Assembly: GCA_938023085.1 (NCBI GenBank)
Contig: CALHDP010000167.1
Span: 1 to 38,489, forward strand
Source: an uncultured Collinsella sp.
GTDB taxonomy: Bacteria; Actinomycetota; Coriobacteriia; Coriobacteriales; Coriobacteriaceae
Length of the DNA: 38,489 nucleotides
Direction: 5' to 3'
Part shown: piece after piece, positions 15,935 to 24,301 of the stretch
How positions within the stretch are numbered: position 1 is the stretch's first letter
Layout of the letters: each line of letters begins with the position of its first letter
Made by a program: the position numbers and the translations under genes
Notes under the pieces: generated by a model
Told to the model about the DNA's origin: nothing
Database searches by the model: none
Seen by the model: the letters and a program-made list of their open reading frames with translations, nothing else

Positions 15935-16312
15935 CCATCAACCGCGGCCGCGCGCTGCGGGCCCTCGGCCTCGGCTGCGTCGTCGGGGCGGTCCCGAAGA
16001 TGCACCGGCCCGCGGCCGACCGCGGCCGCAAGAACGACCGCCGCGACGCCGAGTGGCTGGCACGCATGCTGGCGCGCCGCAACGTCGTCGAGGTGTGGGT
16101 CCCCGACGAGCGCCCTCGAGGACGCGCGCGACGACCTGCAACACGCCAAGCAGCGGATGTCGAAGTTCCTGCTGCGCCACGGCCTCGTCTTCGACGAGAC
16201 GACGCCGGCCGGCAGGCGCAGGGGCGCCTGGACGGGGGCCTACTGGGACTGGACGGAGTCCCTCTCCTTCGACGAGCCCGACGACGCCGCGGCCTACGAG
16301 CACTACATGGAC
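15935..16312 (+). pseudogene. IS110-family transposase fragment, frameshifted
   Basis: Two frames give IS110-type sequence. RALRALGLGCVVGAVPKMHR, then RKNDRRDAEWLARML (the conserved K-x-D-x-x-D-A of the DEDD domain) and VVEVWVPDE come first. After a deletion or frameshift near 16110, ALEDARDDLQHAKQRMSKFL and LRHGLVFDE follow, ending at WTESLSFDEPDDAAAYEHY. The C-terminal transposase_20 domain is missing. It abuts an IstB fragment of opposite orientation. Confidence 0.7.
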
Positions 16313-16598
16313 GGAAATGACCTGGTAGAGAACCCTCGCACCGTCTACGTCGCAGGGGACGTAGACGAACTCGTCGAGCACGAGCAGCCTCGCGGGCGAC
16401 ACGTCGTTCAACAGTTTCGACAGCGTTCCCTTGCGCTTCGCGTTGCCGAGCTCGAGAACCAGCTGCGCGGTCTGCCAGAACCTGACCGACATGTCCGCGG
16501 CGACCGCGCGCATCGTGAGGGCGACTGCCATGCGCGTCTTGCCGCGCCTGGACTTACCGAAGAAGACGAGGTCTTCGCGCGATTGTTTGTGTCAACGG
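16313..16598 (-). pseudogene. IS21-family IstB ATPase fragment
   Basis: The minus strand reads EDLVFFGKSRRGKTRMAVAL (Walker A GxxxxGKT), then VRFWQTAQLVLELGNAKRKG and ARLLVLDEFVYVPCDVDGA (Walker B), ending near VLYQVIS. This is the central ATPase part of IstB, the helper of IS21 transposase. Both ends are lost and no istA is present. The fragment is fused end-to-end to the IS110 remnant and lies between the two 69-bp inverted repeats. Confidence 0.7.
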
Positions 16599-16661
16599 CC
16601 AACTGAATGTGAACCCTTCTTGCATTGTTGCAACCTGGCTGGCAGCCGGTCTTTAATGACG

Positions 16662-16731
16662 ACGACCATTGTCGCCCGACCCACAAAAGAGCCGCAAGGG
16701 GAGGAGCTCCCAATGTTCAACTCATATCGTC
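16662..16731 (-). repeat. Right copy of the 69-bp inverted repeat
   Basis: The inverse complement of 15865-15933, ending at CATATCGTC (16723-16731). Together the copies bracket about 730 bp of IS110 and IstB debris. Confidence 0.75.
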
Positions 16732-16780
16732 TATGGCGCACTACCATTCACCGAAAGTCGGCAACTTTTTCATTCTCTCT

Positions 16781-16809
16781 ATACATGTTTAAACAACATG
16801 TTCTACAAT
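16781..16809 (+). promoter_or_regulatory. malQ promoter with operator-like palindrome
   Basis: TACAAT (16804-16809) is a good -10. Just upstream, overlapping the -35 zone, is ACATGTT-TAAAC-AACATGT (16783-16801), a 7-bp-arm palindrome with the core GTTTAAAC. The same core occurs in front of the GntR and PTS genes. No good -35 hexamer is present, so the promoter may need, or be blocked by, a regulator. Confidence 0.6.
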
Positions 16810-16894
16810 AGGGACAATAGAAATGGAAACTCGGGACGAGCCGTCTATCCATCTACGGCGCAGCCCCTTATTCAAAAGGACGGTGAGTGCATCC

Positions 16895-18400
16895 ATGGAG
16901 CGTGCAAGCGGTGTTCTGATGCCCGTTTCGTCATTGCCCGGACCTTACGGTATCGGCGGCTTTGGCTGGAACGCCTATGACTTTGTCGATTTCCTCGCCT
17001 CGTGCAAACAACATTACTGGCAGATTCTCCCCCTTACGACAACGAGCTATGGCGACTCGCCCTATCAGTCGTTCTCGGCCCGTGCGGGCAACCCCAATTT
17101 CATCGACTTTGCCGAGCTTATCGAGGCCGGCTATCTGGAGCAGTGCGATATCGACGGCGTGTACCTGGGCTCCGACCCCAGCAATGTCGACTATGGCGCC
17201 ATCTTTGGTGGCCGTCGTCAGATTCTCGACCGCGCCGCCGAGCGCTTTGCCGCCGACAAGCCGGCCGACTTCGACGACTTTGTCCAAGCAAACGAAGACT
17301 GGCTCATTCCCTACTGCGAGTTCATGACCGTCAAGGAGGAGTGCGGTCTCAAGGCATTTTGGGAGTGGCCCGCAGAACTGCGCACCCGCGGCGAAGCATC
17401 TGCCAAAGTTTGCGCCGCCCATCCCGCGCGCATGCTCTACCACCAGATGACGCAGTACTTCTTCAATCGTCAGTGGAGCCGCCTCAAGGCCTATGCCAAC
17501 GAGCGCGATATCCTTATCATCGGCGACCTGCCCATCTATGTCTCGCGCGACTCCGTCGAGATGTGGGCCACGCCCGAGCTCTTTAAGATCGACGCCGCCG
17601 GTAATCCTGTGAGCGTCGCTGGCACGCCGCCCGACCAGTTCTCGGCCACCGGCCAGTACTGGGGCAATCCCATCTACGACTGGGACGCCATGGAAGCCGA
17701 CGGTTTCTCCTGGTGGGAGGGCCGTATCCGCGCCGCCCTCGACATGTACGATGTCATCCGCCTGGATCACTTCCGCGGCTTCGAGGCCTATTGGGAGGTG
17801 CCGTTCTCCTCACCCGATTCGTCCTACGGTTCGTGGACGCAGGGCCCCGGCCTCAAGTTCTTCAAGACGCTCGAGGAAAAGCTCGGCACGCTGCCCATCA
17901 TCGCCGAAGACCTGGGCTTCCTCACCCCCGGCGTCATCGACATGCGCGACAACTCGGGCTTCCCCGGCATGAAGATCTTGCAGTTCGCCTTTGAGGGCAC
18001 CAACTCGTACTACCTGCCGCACAACTACATCGCCAACACCGTCGCCTACGTCGGAACGCATGACAACGAAACGGCACGCGGCTGGTATGAGGGAACGGCC
18101 ACCCCGCGTCAGCGCGAGCAGGCGGCCCTGTATACCCACCAGCAGGCAGGCGAGTCCATGGCCGACGCGCTCAACCGCACCATCGCCGCCAGCGTGAGCG
18201 ATACCTGCATCTACACCATGCAGGACCTGCTCAATCTGGGCAACGAGGCGCGCATCAACACTCCCGCCACCCTGGGCGGAAACTGGACCTGGCGTATGCT
18301 CGATGGCGCCATCACCCGCGAGCTCGAGCACAAACTCACCGACTGGACCGAGACCTACTTCCGCATCCCGTCAGAAGCCGAAATCGAGCTTCCCCAATAG
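16895..18400 (+). CDS. malQ: 4-alpha-glucanotransferase (amylomaltase)
   Basis: MalQ transfers maltosyl and longer glucan units between alpha-1,4-glucans, releasing glucose and making chains long enough for phosphorylase. It is a cytoplasmic GH77 enzyme. The 501-residue protein starts MERASGVLMPVSSLPGPYGI, the canonical family beginning, so ATG 16895 is preferred over the in-frame ATG 16823, which would sit only about 7 nt after the predicted transcription start. Catalytic regions are visible: DLPIYVSRDSVEMW, DVIRLDHFRGFEAYWEVP with the nucleophile Asp, IIAEDLGFLTPGV with the acid/base Glu, and YVGTHDNETARGW. It precedes glgP with a terminator between, so the two are probably separate transcripts with a joint function. 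Confidence 0.94.
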   Translation: MERASGVLMPVSSLPGPYGIGGFGWNAYDFVDFLASCKQHYWQILPLTTTSYGDSPYQSFSARAGNPNFIDFAELIEAGYLEQCDIDGVYLGSDPSNVDYGAIFGGRRQILDRAAERFAADKPADFDDFVQANEDWLIPYCEFMTVKEECGLKAFWEWPAELRTRGEASAKVCAAHPARMLYHQMTQYFFNRQWSRLKAYANERDILIIGDLPIYVSRDSVEMWATPELFKIDAAGNPVSVAGTPPDQFSATGQYWGNPIYDWDAMEADGFSWWEGRIRAALDMYDVIRLDHFRGFEAYWEVPFSSPDSSYGSWTQGPGLKFFKTLEEKLGTLPIIAEDLGFLTPGVIDMRDNSGFPGMKILQFAFEGTNSYYLPHNYIANTVAYVGTHDNETARGWYEGTATPRQREQAALYTHQQAGESMADALNRTIAASVSDTCIYTMQDLLNLGNEARINTPATLGGNWTWRMLDGAITRELEHKLTDWTETYFRIPSEAEIELPQ

Positions 18401-18447
18401 GAGCTACCGCGCCCGATCCCACCCCACCGTGTGGACGCGACCGTTTT

Positions 18448-18489
18448 CCCGCGCGAGGCCACCCCAATCCCCTCGCGCGGGCTTCTTTT
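18448..18489 (+). terminator. Intrinsic terminator of malQ
   Basis: CCCGCGCGAGG (18448-18458) pairs perfectly with CCTCGCGCGGG (18471-18481), followed by CTTCTTTT. Confidence 0.88.
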
Positions 18490-18528
18490 GAATTATTGAC
18501 ATGTAGACAACTCACCACAGGAGGAAAC

Positions 18529-20796
18529 ATGCCCCGTATCGATCTTGCGGATCTTGCCGAGCAGTCCTTTGGAACTTCGCTCGAGCAACTCGATGACCGC
18601 CGTATTTATAAGCTGCTGGCCAAGCTCGTGCAGGAGCGCTCTGCCGCCTGTCCTCTCAACAACGGCAAGAAAAAGCTCTACTACATCTCTGCCGAGTTTT
18701 TGATCGGCAAGCTGCTCATCAACAATATGATCGACCTTGGCATCTATGACGAGGTTAAGGACCAGCTCACCGCCGCGGGCCACGACCTCAACAAGATCGA
18801 GGAGTTCGAGGTCGAACCGTCGCTCGGCAACGGCGGCCTGGGCCGTCTGGCCGCATGCTTCCTGGATTCCATCGCCACGCTGGGCTTGACCGGCGATGGC
18901 GTGGGCCTCAACTACCATTACGGCCTGTTCCGCCAGCGCTTTGTCGACAACCAGCAGAAGGCCGTCCCCGACGAGTGGCTCGGTGAGCAGGACATCCTAG
19001 TCGACGATGACCGCTCCTACACCGTCGAGTTCGGCGATTTTGCCGTTACTTCCAAGCTCGTCAACATCGATGTGCCCGGTTACGGCCAGCCCACCAAGAA
19101 CCGCCTGCGCCTGTTCGACCTGGCGAGCGTCGACGACGGCCTGGTCCCCGGCAGCTCCATCGACTTCGACAAGACCGAGATCGCCAAGAACCTCACCTTG
19201 TTCCTCTACCCCGACGATTCCGACGAGCAGGGCCGCCTACTTCGCATCTATCAGGAGTACTTCATGGTGAGCAACGCCGCCCAGCTCCTGATTGACGAGG
19301 CCATCGAGCGCGGCAGCAACCTGCACGACCTGGCCGATTACGCCGTGGTCCAGATCAACGATACGCACCCCACCATGGTCATCCCCGAGCTCATTCGCCT
19401 GCTCACCACCGAGCACGGCATTGAGTTTGACGAGGCCGTTTCCATCGTACGTTCCATGGTCGCCTACACCAACCACACGATTCTTGCCGAAGCGCTCGAG
19501 AAGTGGCCGCTCGCAAGCCTACAAAAGGCCTCCCCCGCCATCGCCGACATCATCGTCAAGCTTGACGAGGTCGCCAAAGGCGAGCACGACGATCCGCGCG
19601 TCGCCATCATCGACGAGCACGACACCGTCCACATGGCCCACATGGACATCCACTTTGGCTTCTCCATCAACGGCGTCGCCGCACTCCACACCAAGATTCT
19701 GGAGGACACCGAACTTCATCCGTTCTACGAGATCTATCCCGAGAAGTTCTCCAACAAGACCAACGGCATCACCTTCCGCCGTTGGATCCATGGCGCCAAC
19801 CCCGCGCTCGCCAGCCTGCTCGACGATGTGATCGGCACCGATTGGCGCAATACCGGAGATCTGAGCAAACTCGCCGAGTTCGTCGACGATAAGAACGTTC
19901 TTGAGCGCCTGGCTGCCACCAAGGCCGAGGCTAAGGCAATCATGCGCCAGTTCATGGCGCTCGAGCAGGGCGTGACGATTCCCTCCAACGCCATCATCGA
20001 CGTCCAGGTCAAGCGTATCCACGAGTACAAGCGCCAGCAGATGCTCGCACTCTACATCATCTGGAAGTATCTCGACATCAAGAACGGCAACAAGCCCAAT
20101 CACCCCGTCACCATCATCTTTGGCGGCAAGGCGGCACCTGCCTACACCATCGCCCAGGACATCATCCACCTGATCCTGACGCTGTCGCAGTGGATTGCAA
20201 ACGATCCCGACGTGGCCCCTTACCTGCAGGTTGTCATGATCGAGAACTACAACGTCACCGCCGCCGAGCGCGTGATCCCCGCCGCTGACATCTCCGAGCA
20301 GATCAGCCTGGCCTCCAAGGAGGCGAGCGGCACCTCCAACATGAAGTTCATGCTCAACGGCGCCCTAACCCTGTGCACGCTCGACGGTGCCAACGTGGAG
20401 ATTGCCGAGCTCGTGGGCGACGAGAACATCTATACCTTTGGTGCCTCGTCCAAACAGGTCGAGCAGCTCTATGCCGACGGCACCTATGACGCCGGTGTGC
20501 TCTACCGCAAGCCCGGCATTAAACTGCTGGTGGACTTCATCACCAACCCGGCCTTTATGGCGACCGGCAATGCCGAGCGCCTGCAGCGCCTGCACGACGA
20601 CATTAAGGGCAAGGACTGGTTTATGGCCCTGCTTGACATTGAGGAGTACATCCAGACCAAGGAGCACGTGCTGGCCGACTACGAGGACCAGGACGCCTGG
20701 ATGCGCAAGGCGCTCATCAATATCGCCAACGCCGGCACCTTCTCGTCCGACCGCACCATCTCCCAGTACAACGACGAGATCTGGCACCTGAACTAA
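18529..20796 (+). CDS. glgP: Glycogen/maltodextrin phosphorylase
   Basis: A PLP-dependent GT35 enzyme that phosphorolyses alpha-1,4-glucans to glucose-1-phosphate. With MalQ it degrades imported or stored dextrins. The 755-residue protein has KKLYYISAEFLIGKLL and VEPSLGNGGLGRLAACFLDS near the N-terminus, NDTHPTMVIPELIRLL in the middle, VKRIHEYKRQQML, and the PLP-lysine region EASGTSNMKFMLNGALT, then CTLDGANVEI. Length is slightly short of E. coli MalP but complete. The start at 18529 follows a perfect AGGAGGAAAC. The N-terminus lacks the long regulatory extension of some GlgP enzymes, as in maltodextrin phosphorylases, so malP is an equally fair name. Confidence 0.94.
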   Translation: MPRIDLADLAEQSFGTSLEQLDDRRIYKLLAKLVQERSAACPLNNGKKKLYYISAEFLIGKLLINNMIDLGIYDEVKDQLTAAGHDLNKIEEFEVEPSLGNGGLGRLAACFLDSIATLGLTGDGVGLNYHYGLFRQRFVDNQQKAVPDEWLGEQDILVDDDRSYTVEFGDFAVTSKLVNIDVPGYGQPTKNRLRLFDLASVDDGLVPGSSIDFDKTEIAKNLTLFLYPDDSDEQGRLLRIYQEYFMVSNAAQLLIDEAIERGSNLHDLADYAVVQINDTHPTMVIPELIRLLTTEHGIEFDEAVSIVRSMVAYTNHTILAEALEKWPLASLQKASPAIADIIVKLDEVAKGEHDDPRVAIIDEHDTVHMAHMDIHFGFSINGVAALHTKILEDTELHPFYEIYPEKFSNKTNGITFRRWIHGANPALASLLDDVIGTDWRNTGDLSKLAEFVDDKNVLERLAATKAEAKAIMRQFMALEQGVTIPSNAIIDVQVKRIHEYKRQQMLALYIIWKYLDIKNGNKPNHPVTIIFGGKAAPAYTIAQDIIHLILTLSQWIANDPDVAPYLQVVMIENYNVTAAERVIPAADISEQISLASKEASGTSNMKFMLNGALTLCTLDGANVEIAELVGDENIYTFGASSKQVEQLYADGTYDAGVLYRKPGIKLLVDFITNPAFMATGNAERLQRLHDDIKGKDWFMALLDIEEYIQTKEHVLADYEDQDAWMRKALINIANAGTFSSDRTISQYNDEIWHLN

Positions 20797-20826
20797 TTTC
20801 ACTTCCCTTACCCATCCTCTTGAGAA

Positions 20827-20857
20827 ACGGAGTCGTGGCGACACGGCTCCGTTTTTT
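20827..20857 (+). terminator. Intrinsic terminator of glgP
   Basis: An 11-bp stem ACGGAGTCGTG / CACGGCTCCGT (20827-20837 with 20842-20852) has a GCGA tetraloop, followed by TTTTT. Confidence 0.9.
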
Positions 20858-20897
20858 GTGCCCGCACGTTACCCTGCAACCCGACTCGACCGAAGAA

Positions 20898-21113
20898 TCT
20901 CGATCTGTAACAGCTACTCGGTAAAAACGGCCCCAGCTGTTACAGATTGAGACATACCGGCCCCTCCCCTTGGGTTTATCTCAATCTGTAACATCTAGCA
21001 GCTGAAATTCGCCTTTGGTGTTACAGATTTAGATGAAATGGTTAGCTCGGCGGAACCGTCTCGATCTGTAACATCTAACGTCCGAAATCAGCTCTACCTG
21101 TTACAGATCGAGA
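20898..21113. repeat. Array of three 55-bp palindromic units on a 40-bp grid
   Basis: The 15-mer TCTCRATCTGTAACA (R = A or G, one variant TCTAAATCTGTAACA) occurs six times in strictly alternating orientation: 20898, 20938, 20979, 21019, 21059 and 21099. Gaps are 25, 26, 25, 25 and 25 bp. Each forward/reverse pair can form a 15-bp hairpin with a 25-nt loop. Loops share a pattern KCTAnnnn...AAA...GC, but the spacers between units do not. No ORF or cas gene is present. The region fills the gap between the glgP terminator and the convergent ABC importer terminator. Confidence 0.92.
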
Positions 21114-21142
21114 CAAACGACCGGCCAGACAACCCCGATACA

Positions 21143-21183
21143 AAGAAAGGCTCCCCTCTCGCCCAGCGGACGGGAGGGGAGCC
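21143..21183 (-). terminator. Intrinsic terminator of the sugar ABC importer operon
   Basis: A 13-bp stem (21149-21161 with 21171-21183, one G-T pair) is followed on the minus strand by TTTCTTTG. It lies about 70 bp beyond the stop of the msmX-like gene. Confidence 0.85.
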
Positions 21184-21253
21184 TTATATGTGACCGCGGC
21201 AAAAGGATGGCAATACCGCAGTCGCCCAAAGGGAGGGTCCGGATGCACCGGGC

Positions 21254-22453
21254 CTAGATAAGGTTCTTGCCAGACACCTTATCGAAGAGATGGGTCGCGT
21301 TCTTCTCGAACTTGAACCAGATGGTGTCGCCAGCCTTGAGCGCGCCCTTGGCCTCGAGGTCGACGACGGGGATAATCAGGACAAACTGGCCGTCGGGGGC
21401 GGTCACGTGGACGTGCTCGGTCGAACCCATGAGCTCGGTCACCTCGACGGTACCCTGGAGCGCACCCTCCTCGCCCTTGTCGGCAAGCAGGATCTGCTCG
21501 GGGCGCACGCCGGCCGTGATCTCCTTCACGTCGCCGCCGTCCCAGTTAAGAGCGAGTTGAGCGCAGGTCTCGGGGGCGAGAGCAACGTTCATGTCCTCGG
21601 TCTTGACGGTAAAGCCGTTGCCCGAGCGCACCAGCTGGGCATCGAAGAAGTTCATCTGCGGCACGCCGATGAAGCCGGCGACGAAGATGTTCGCGGGATG
21701 GTTGAAGACCTCCTGCGGCGTGGCGATCTGCTGGACGACGCCGTCCTTCATGACCACGATGCGGTCGCCAAGGGTCATGGCCTCGGTCTGGTCGTGAGTG
21801 ACGTAGATGAACGTGCCCTTGATCTCGTGGCGCAGCTTGATGAGCTCGGCACGCATCTGGTTACGAAGCTTGGCGTCCAGGTTGGACAGCGGCTCGTCCA
21901 TCAGGAAGACCTTGGGGTCACGCACGATGGCGCGGCCGATAGCGACACGCTGACGCTGGCCGCCCGAAAGCGCCTTGGGCTTACGGTCGAGGTACTCGGT
22001 AATACCCAGGATCTCGGCAGCGGAGCGAACCTTACGGTCGATCTCGTCCTTGGAGACCTTCTTGAGCTCAAGCGTAAACGCCATGTTCTCGTACACCGTC
22101 ATGTTGGGGTACAGAGCGTAGCTCTGGAACACCATGGCGATGTCGCGGTCCTTGGGCGCCACGTCGTTGACCCGCTTGCCGTCGATGAGCACGTCGCCCG
22201 AGGTAATGTCCTCCAGGCCGGCGACCATGCGCATCGTCGTGGACTTACCGCAGCCAGACGGGCCAACGAGGACGACGAACTCCTGGTCGTGAACGGTGAG
22301 GTTAAAGTCCTCAACAGCGAGCACGCCATCCTCGGTAACCTTGAGGTTGTGCTTCTTCTCCTCGGTCTTCTTCTTTTTGCCAAAGAAGCCCTTCTTTTTG
22401 GACTCGGTGTTGGGATACACCTTCTGAACATGTTTGAGAACGATCTCGGCCAT
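21254..22453 (-). CDS. msmX: Sugar ABC importer ATPase, MsmX/UgpC type
   Basis: A 399-residue CUT1-family ATPase that energises sugar uptake at the inner face of the membrane. It has Walker A GPSGCGKST, Q-loop MVFQSYALYP, signature LSGGQRQRVAIGRAI, Walker B VFLMDEPLSNLD, switch THDQTEAM and a C-terminal TOBE/regulatory domain (GVRPEQILL region). It is unusual in having a Lys/Glu-rich insert of about 25 residues (SKKKGFFGKKKKTEEKK) between KVYPN and the AVEDFNL strand, where relatives have two or three residues. ATG 22453 with GAAAGG upstream is preferred over the longer frame to 22537. It is the last gene of the importer operon; MsmX proteins often serve several importers. Confidence 0.92.
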   Translation of the reverse strand: MAEIVLKHVQKVYPNTESKKKGFFGKKKKTEEKKHNLKVTEDGVLAVEDFNLTVHDQEFVVLVGPSGCGKSTTMRMVAGLEDITSGDVLIDGKRVNDVAPKDRDIAMVFQSYALYPNMTVYENMAFTLELKKVSKDEIDRKVRSAAEILGITEYLDRKPKALSGGQRQRVAIGRAIVRDPKVFLMDEPLSNLDAKLRNQMRAELIKLRHEIKGTFIYVTHDQTEAMTLGDRIVVMKDGVVQQIATPQEVFNHPANIFVAGFIGVPQMNFFDAQLVRSGNGFTVKTEDMNVALAPETCAQLALNWDGGDVKEITAGVRPEQILLADKGEEGALQGTVEVTELMGSTEHVHVTAPDGQFVLIIPVVDLEAKGALKAGDTIWFKFEKNATHLFDKVSGKNLI

Positions 22454-22520
22454 GTCTTTACCTTTCGATATGCGGCACCATGTTGAGGGCGCCGCAGAAA
22501 CTTGCAAAACAGTTACGGCA

Positions 22521-23360
22521 TCAGCCCTTGACGGCACCTGCCACCACGCCGTCGATGATGTACTTCTGGCAGAGGATGTACATGATGACGATGGGGATAA
22601 CGACCATCATGATGCAGGCCATCATGGGGCCGAGCTCGACGTGGCCGTAGCCGCCGCGGAAGTACTGGATCAAGATAGGAATGGTCTTGTACTTGGTGGA
22701 GTCGAGAGTGAGGTAGGGCAGCAGATAGTCGTTCCAGACCCACATGGTCTCGAGGATGCCGACCGAAAGATAGGTGGGCTTCATGATGGGAAGGACGATC
22801 TTAAAGAACACCTGGACCGGGTTGCAGCCGTCGATCATGGCCGCCTCTTCGATCTCGAGCGGGATGTTCTTTACAAAGCCGGCGAACATAAAGACCGCCA
22901 GGCCCGCGCCAAAGCCGAGGTAGATAAAGCAGATGTTGAACGGCGTGTTGAAGCCGATGCGGTCCGCCAAATTGGACAGCGTGAACATGAGCATCTGGAA
23001 GGGCACGACCATCGAGAAGACGAACAGGTAATAGAAGAAGTTCGAGATCTTGCTGTTGACGCGCACTACGTACCAAGCACACATGGAGCAGCACACCAGA
23101 ATCAGCACGACCGACGTGACCGTGATGATGAGCGAGTACATAAATGCCGAGGCAAAGCCCTGCTCGTTAAGGGCATGCATGTAGTTTGCGAGGCCGTTGA
23201 ACGTCTCGGGCGTGAGCAGATCGAATGCCGTGGTGGTGCTGATTGCAGTTGCCTTTTTAAAGGAATTGAGCGCAATCATGAACACGGGGTAGATCCACGC
23301 GAGCGACAGAATCGTAAAGAAAATCGAGAGCGCGCGGTTGATAACCTTATCGCGTTTCAT
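22521..23360 (-). CDS. Sugar ABC importer permease, MalG/AraQ type
   Basis: A 279-residue inner-membrane permease with six predicted spans. The cytoplasmic EAA loop EEAAMIDGCNPVQVFFKIVL docks the ATPase. The start is at ATG 23360, which overlaps the stop of the MalF-type gene by one base (TAATG), giving tight translational coupling. The C-terminus GVVAGAVKG is the conserved end of this family. With the MalF-type partner it forms the translocation path for a saccharide, most probably a maltodextrin given the neighbours. The sequence does not prove the substrate. Confidence 0.9.
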   Translation of the reverse strand: MKRDKVINRALSIFFTILSLAWIYPVFMIALNSFKKATAISTTTAFDLLTPETFNGLANYMHALNEQGFASAFMYSLIITVTSVVLILVCCSMCAWYVVRVNSKISNFFYYLFVFSMVVPFQMLMFTLSNLADRIGFNTPFNICFIYLGFGAGLAVFMFAGFVKNIPLEIEEAAMIDGCNPVQVFFKIVLPIMKPTYLSVGILETMWVWNDYLLPYLTLDSTKYKTIPILIQYFRGGYGHVELGPMMACIMMVVIPIVIMYILCQKYIIDGVVAGAVKG

Positions 23361-24214
23361 TACTGCTGCACCTCCTTGGACCTCGTGGCCTTAAGCTGAA
23401 TCATGGAGATGGCTACGACCAGGATGCAGAAGATAACCGCCTTGGCCTGACCGATGCCCTGCCATGCGATACCGGCACGCGAATAGAACGTGTTGTAGAT
23501 GTTCAGGGCGAGCATCTCGGTGGAGTGCGCGGGGGCGCCGCCGGTAAGGGCGAGGTTCTGGTCGAACAGCTTAAAGCCGTTGGTGATGGACAGGAACAGG
23601 CAGATAGTGATGGTCGGCATCAGGTTAGGGATCTTAACCTTCCAAAACGTCTGCCATGCCGTGGCACCGTCGACCTTGGCGGCCTCGATGTAGTCGGACG
23701 GAATGGACTGCAGACCAGCGATGTAGATGATCATCATGTAGCCGACCTGCTGCCACAGGGTCAGGATGATAAGGCCCCAGAAGCCAGCAGCAGAGTTAAG
23801 GGCGATGAGCTGGGCGCCCACGTTGGAGAGCAGGCAGTTGATCAGAATCTGCCAGATGTAGCCCAGCACGATGCCGCCGATCAGGTTAGGCATAAAGAAG
23901 ATCGTACGGAAGATGTTGGTGCCCTTGAGCGCTTTGCGGGTGAGCGCCTGCGCGATGGCGAGGGCGATCACGTTGATGAGCACCGTCGACAGGAAGGCGA
24001 ACGCCACGGTAAAGAAGAACGACGTGGCAAACTGCGGATCGGACAGTGCGCGCACGTAGTTCTCGATACCGACAAAGTGCGTGTTGTTGATGGTAATAAA
24101 CTGGCAGAACGAGAGATAGAAACCCTGGATAAAGGGGATCACGAACCCGATCATAAACGCCAGACACGTGGGCAGCATAAAGAGCGGCCACCAGCGCTTG
24201 AGTGCTTTGCCCAT
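23360..24214 (-). CDS. Sugar ABC importer permease, MalF/UgpA type
   Basis: A 284-residue permease with six spans, a short form without the large MalF periplasmic loop, as usual in Gram-positives. It starts MGKALKRWWPLFMLPTCLAF. Its EAA loop is IEAAKVDGATAWQTFWKVKI, and the FFMPNLIGGIVLGYIWQIL segment is typical. GAAAGGACC lies upstream. It follows the binding-protein gene after a strong intercistronic hairpin and overlaps the next permease, so expression should be lower than the binding protein and balanced with its partner. Confidence 0.9.
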   Translation of the reverse strand: MGKALKRWWPLFMLPTCLAFMIGFVIPFIQGFYLSFCQFITINNTHFVGIENYVRALSDPQFATSFFFTVAFAFLSTVLINVIALAIAQALTRKALKGTNIFRTIFFMPNLIGGIVLGYIWQILINCLLSNVGAQLIALNSAAGFWGLIILTLWQQVGYMMIIYIAGLQSIPSDYIEAAKVDGATAWQTFWKVKIPNLMPTITICLFLSITNGFKLFDQNLALTGGAPAHSTEMLALNIYNTFYSRAGIAWQGIGQAKAVIFCILVVAISMIQLKATRSKEVQQ

Positions 24215-24234
24215 AGAAGGGTCCTTTCAATATG

Positions 24235-24270
24235 CAGGGGGCGGGCAAACCAACGTCTGCCCGCCCCCTG
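24235..24270 (-). promoter_or_regulatory. Intercistronic hairpin between binding protein and permease genes
   Basis: CAGGGGGCGGGCA (24235-24247) and TGCCCGCCCCCTG (24258-24270) form a perfect 13-bp stem without a following U-run. In binding-protein operons such hairpins protect the upstream mRNA or partly stop transcription, giving excess binding protein. Confidence 0.65.
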
Positions 24271-24301
24271 TCGCTAATCAGATAGCTTGGGCAGCAACTG
24301 C

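Noticed and set aside
20898..21113. CRISPR array
   Set aside because: Repeats are short (15 bp) and alternate in orientation, the gaps inside units are related to one another, and no cas genes or leader are visible.
21290..22486. 398-residue plus-strand ORF opposite the MsmX-like gene
   Set aside because: Antisense shadow; the ABC ATPase motifs are all on the minus strand.
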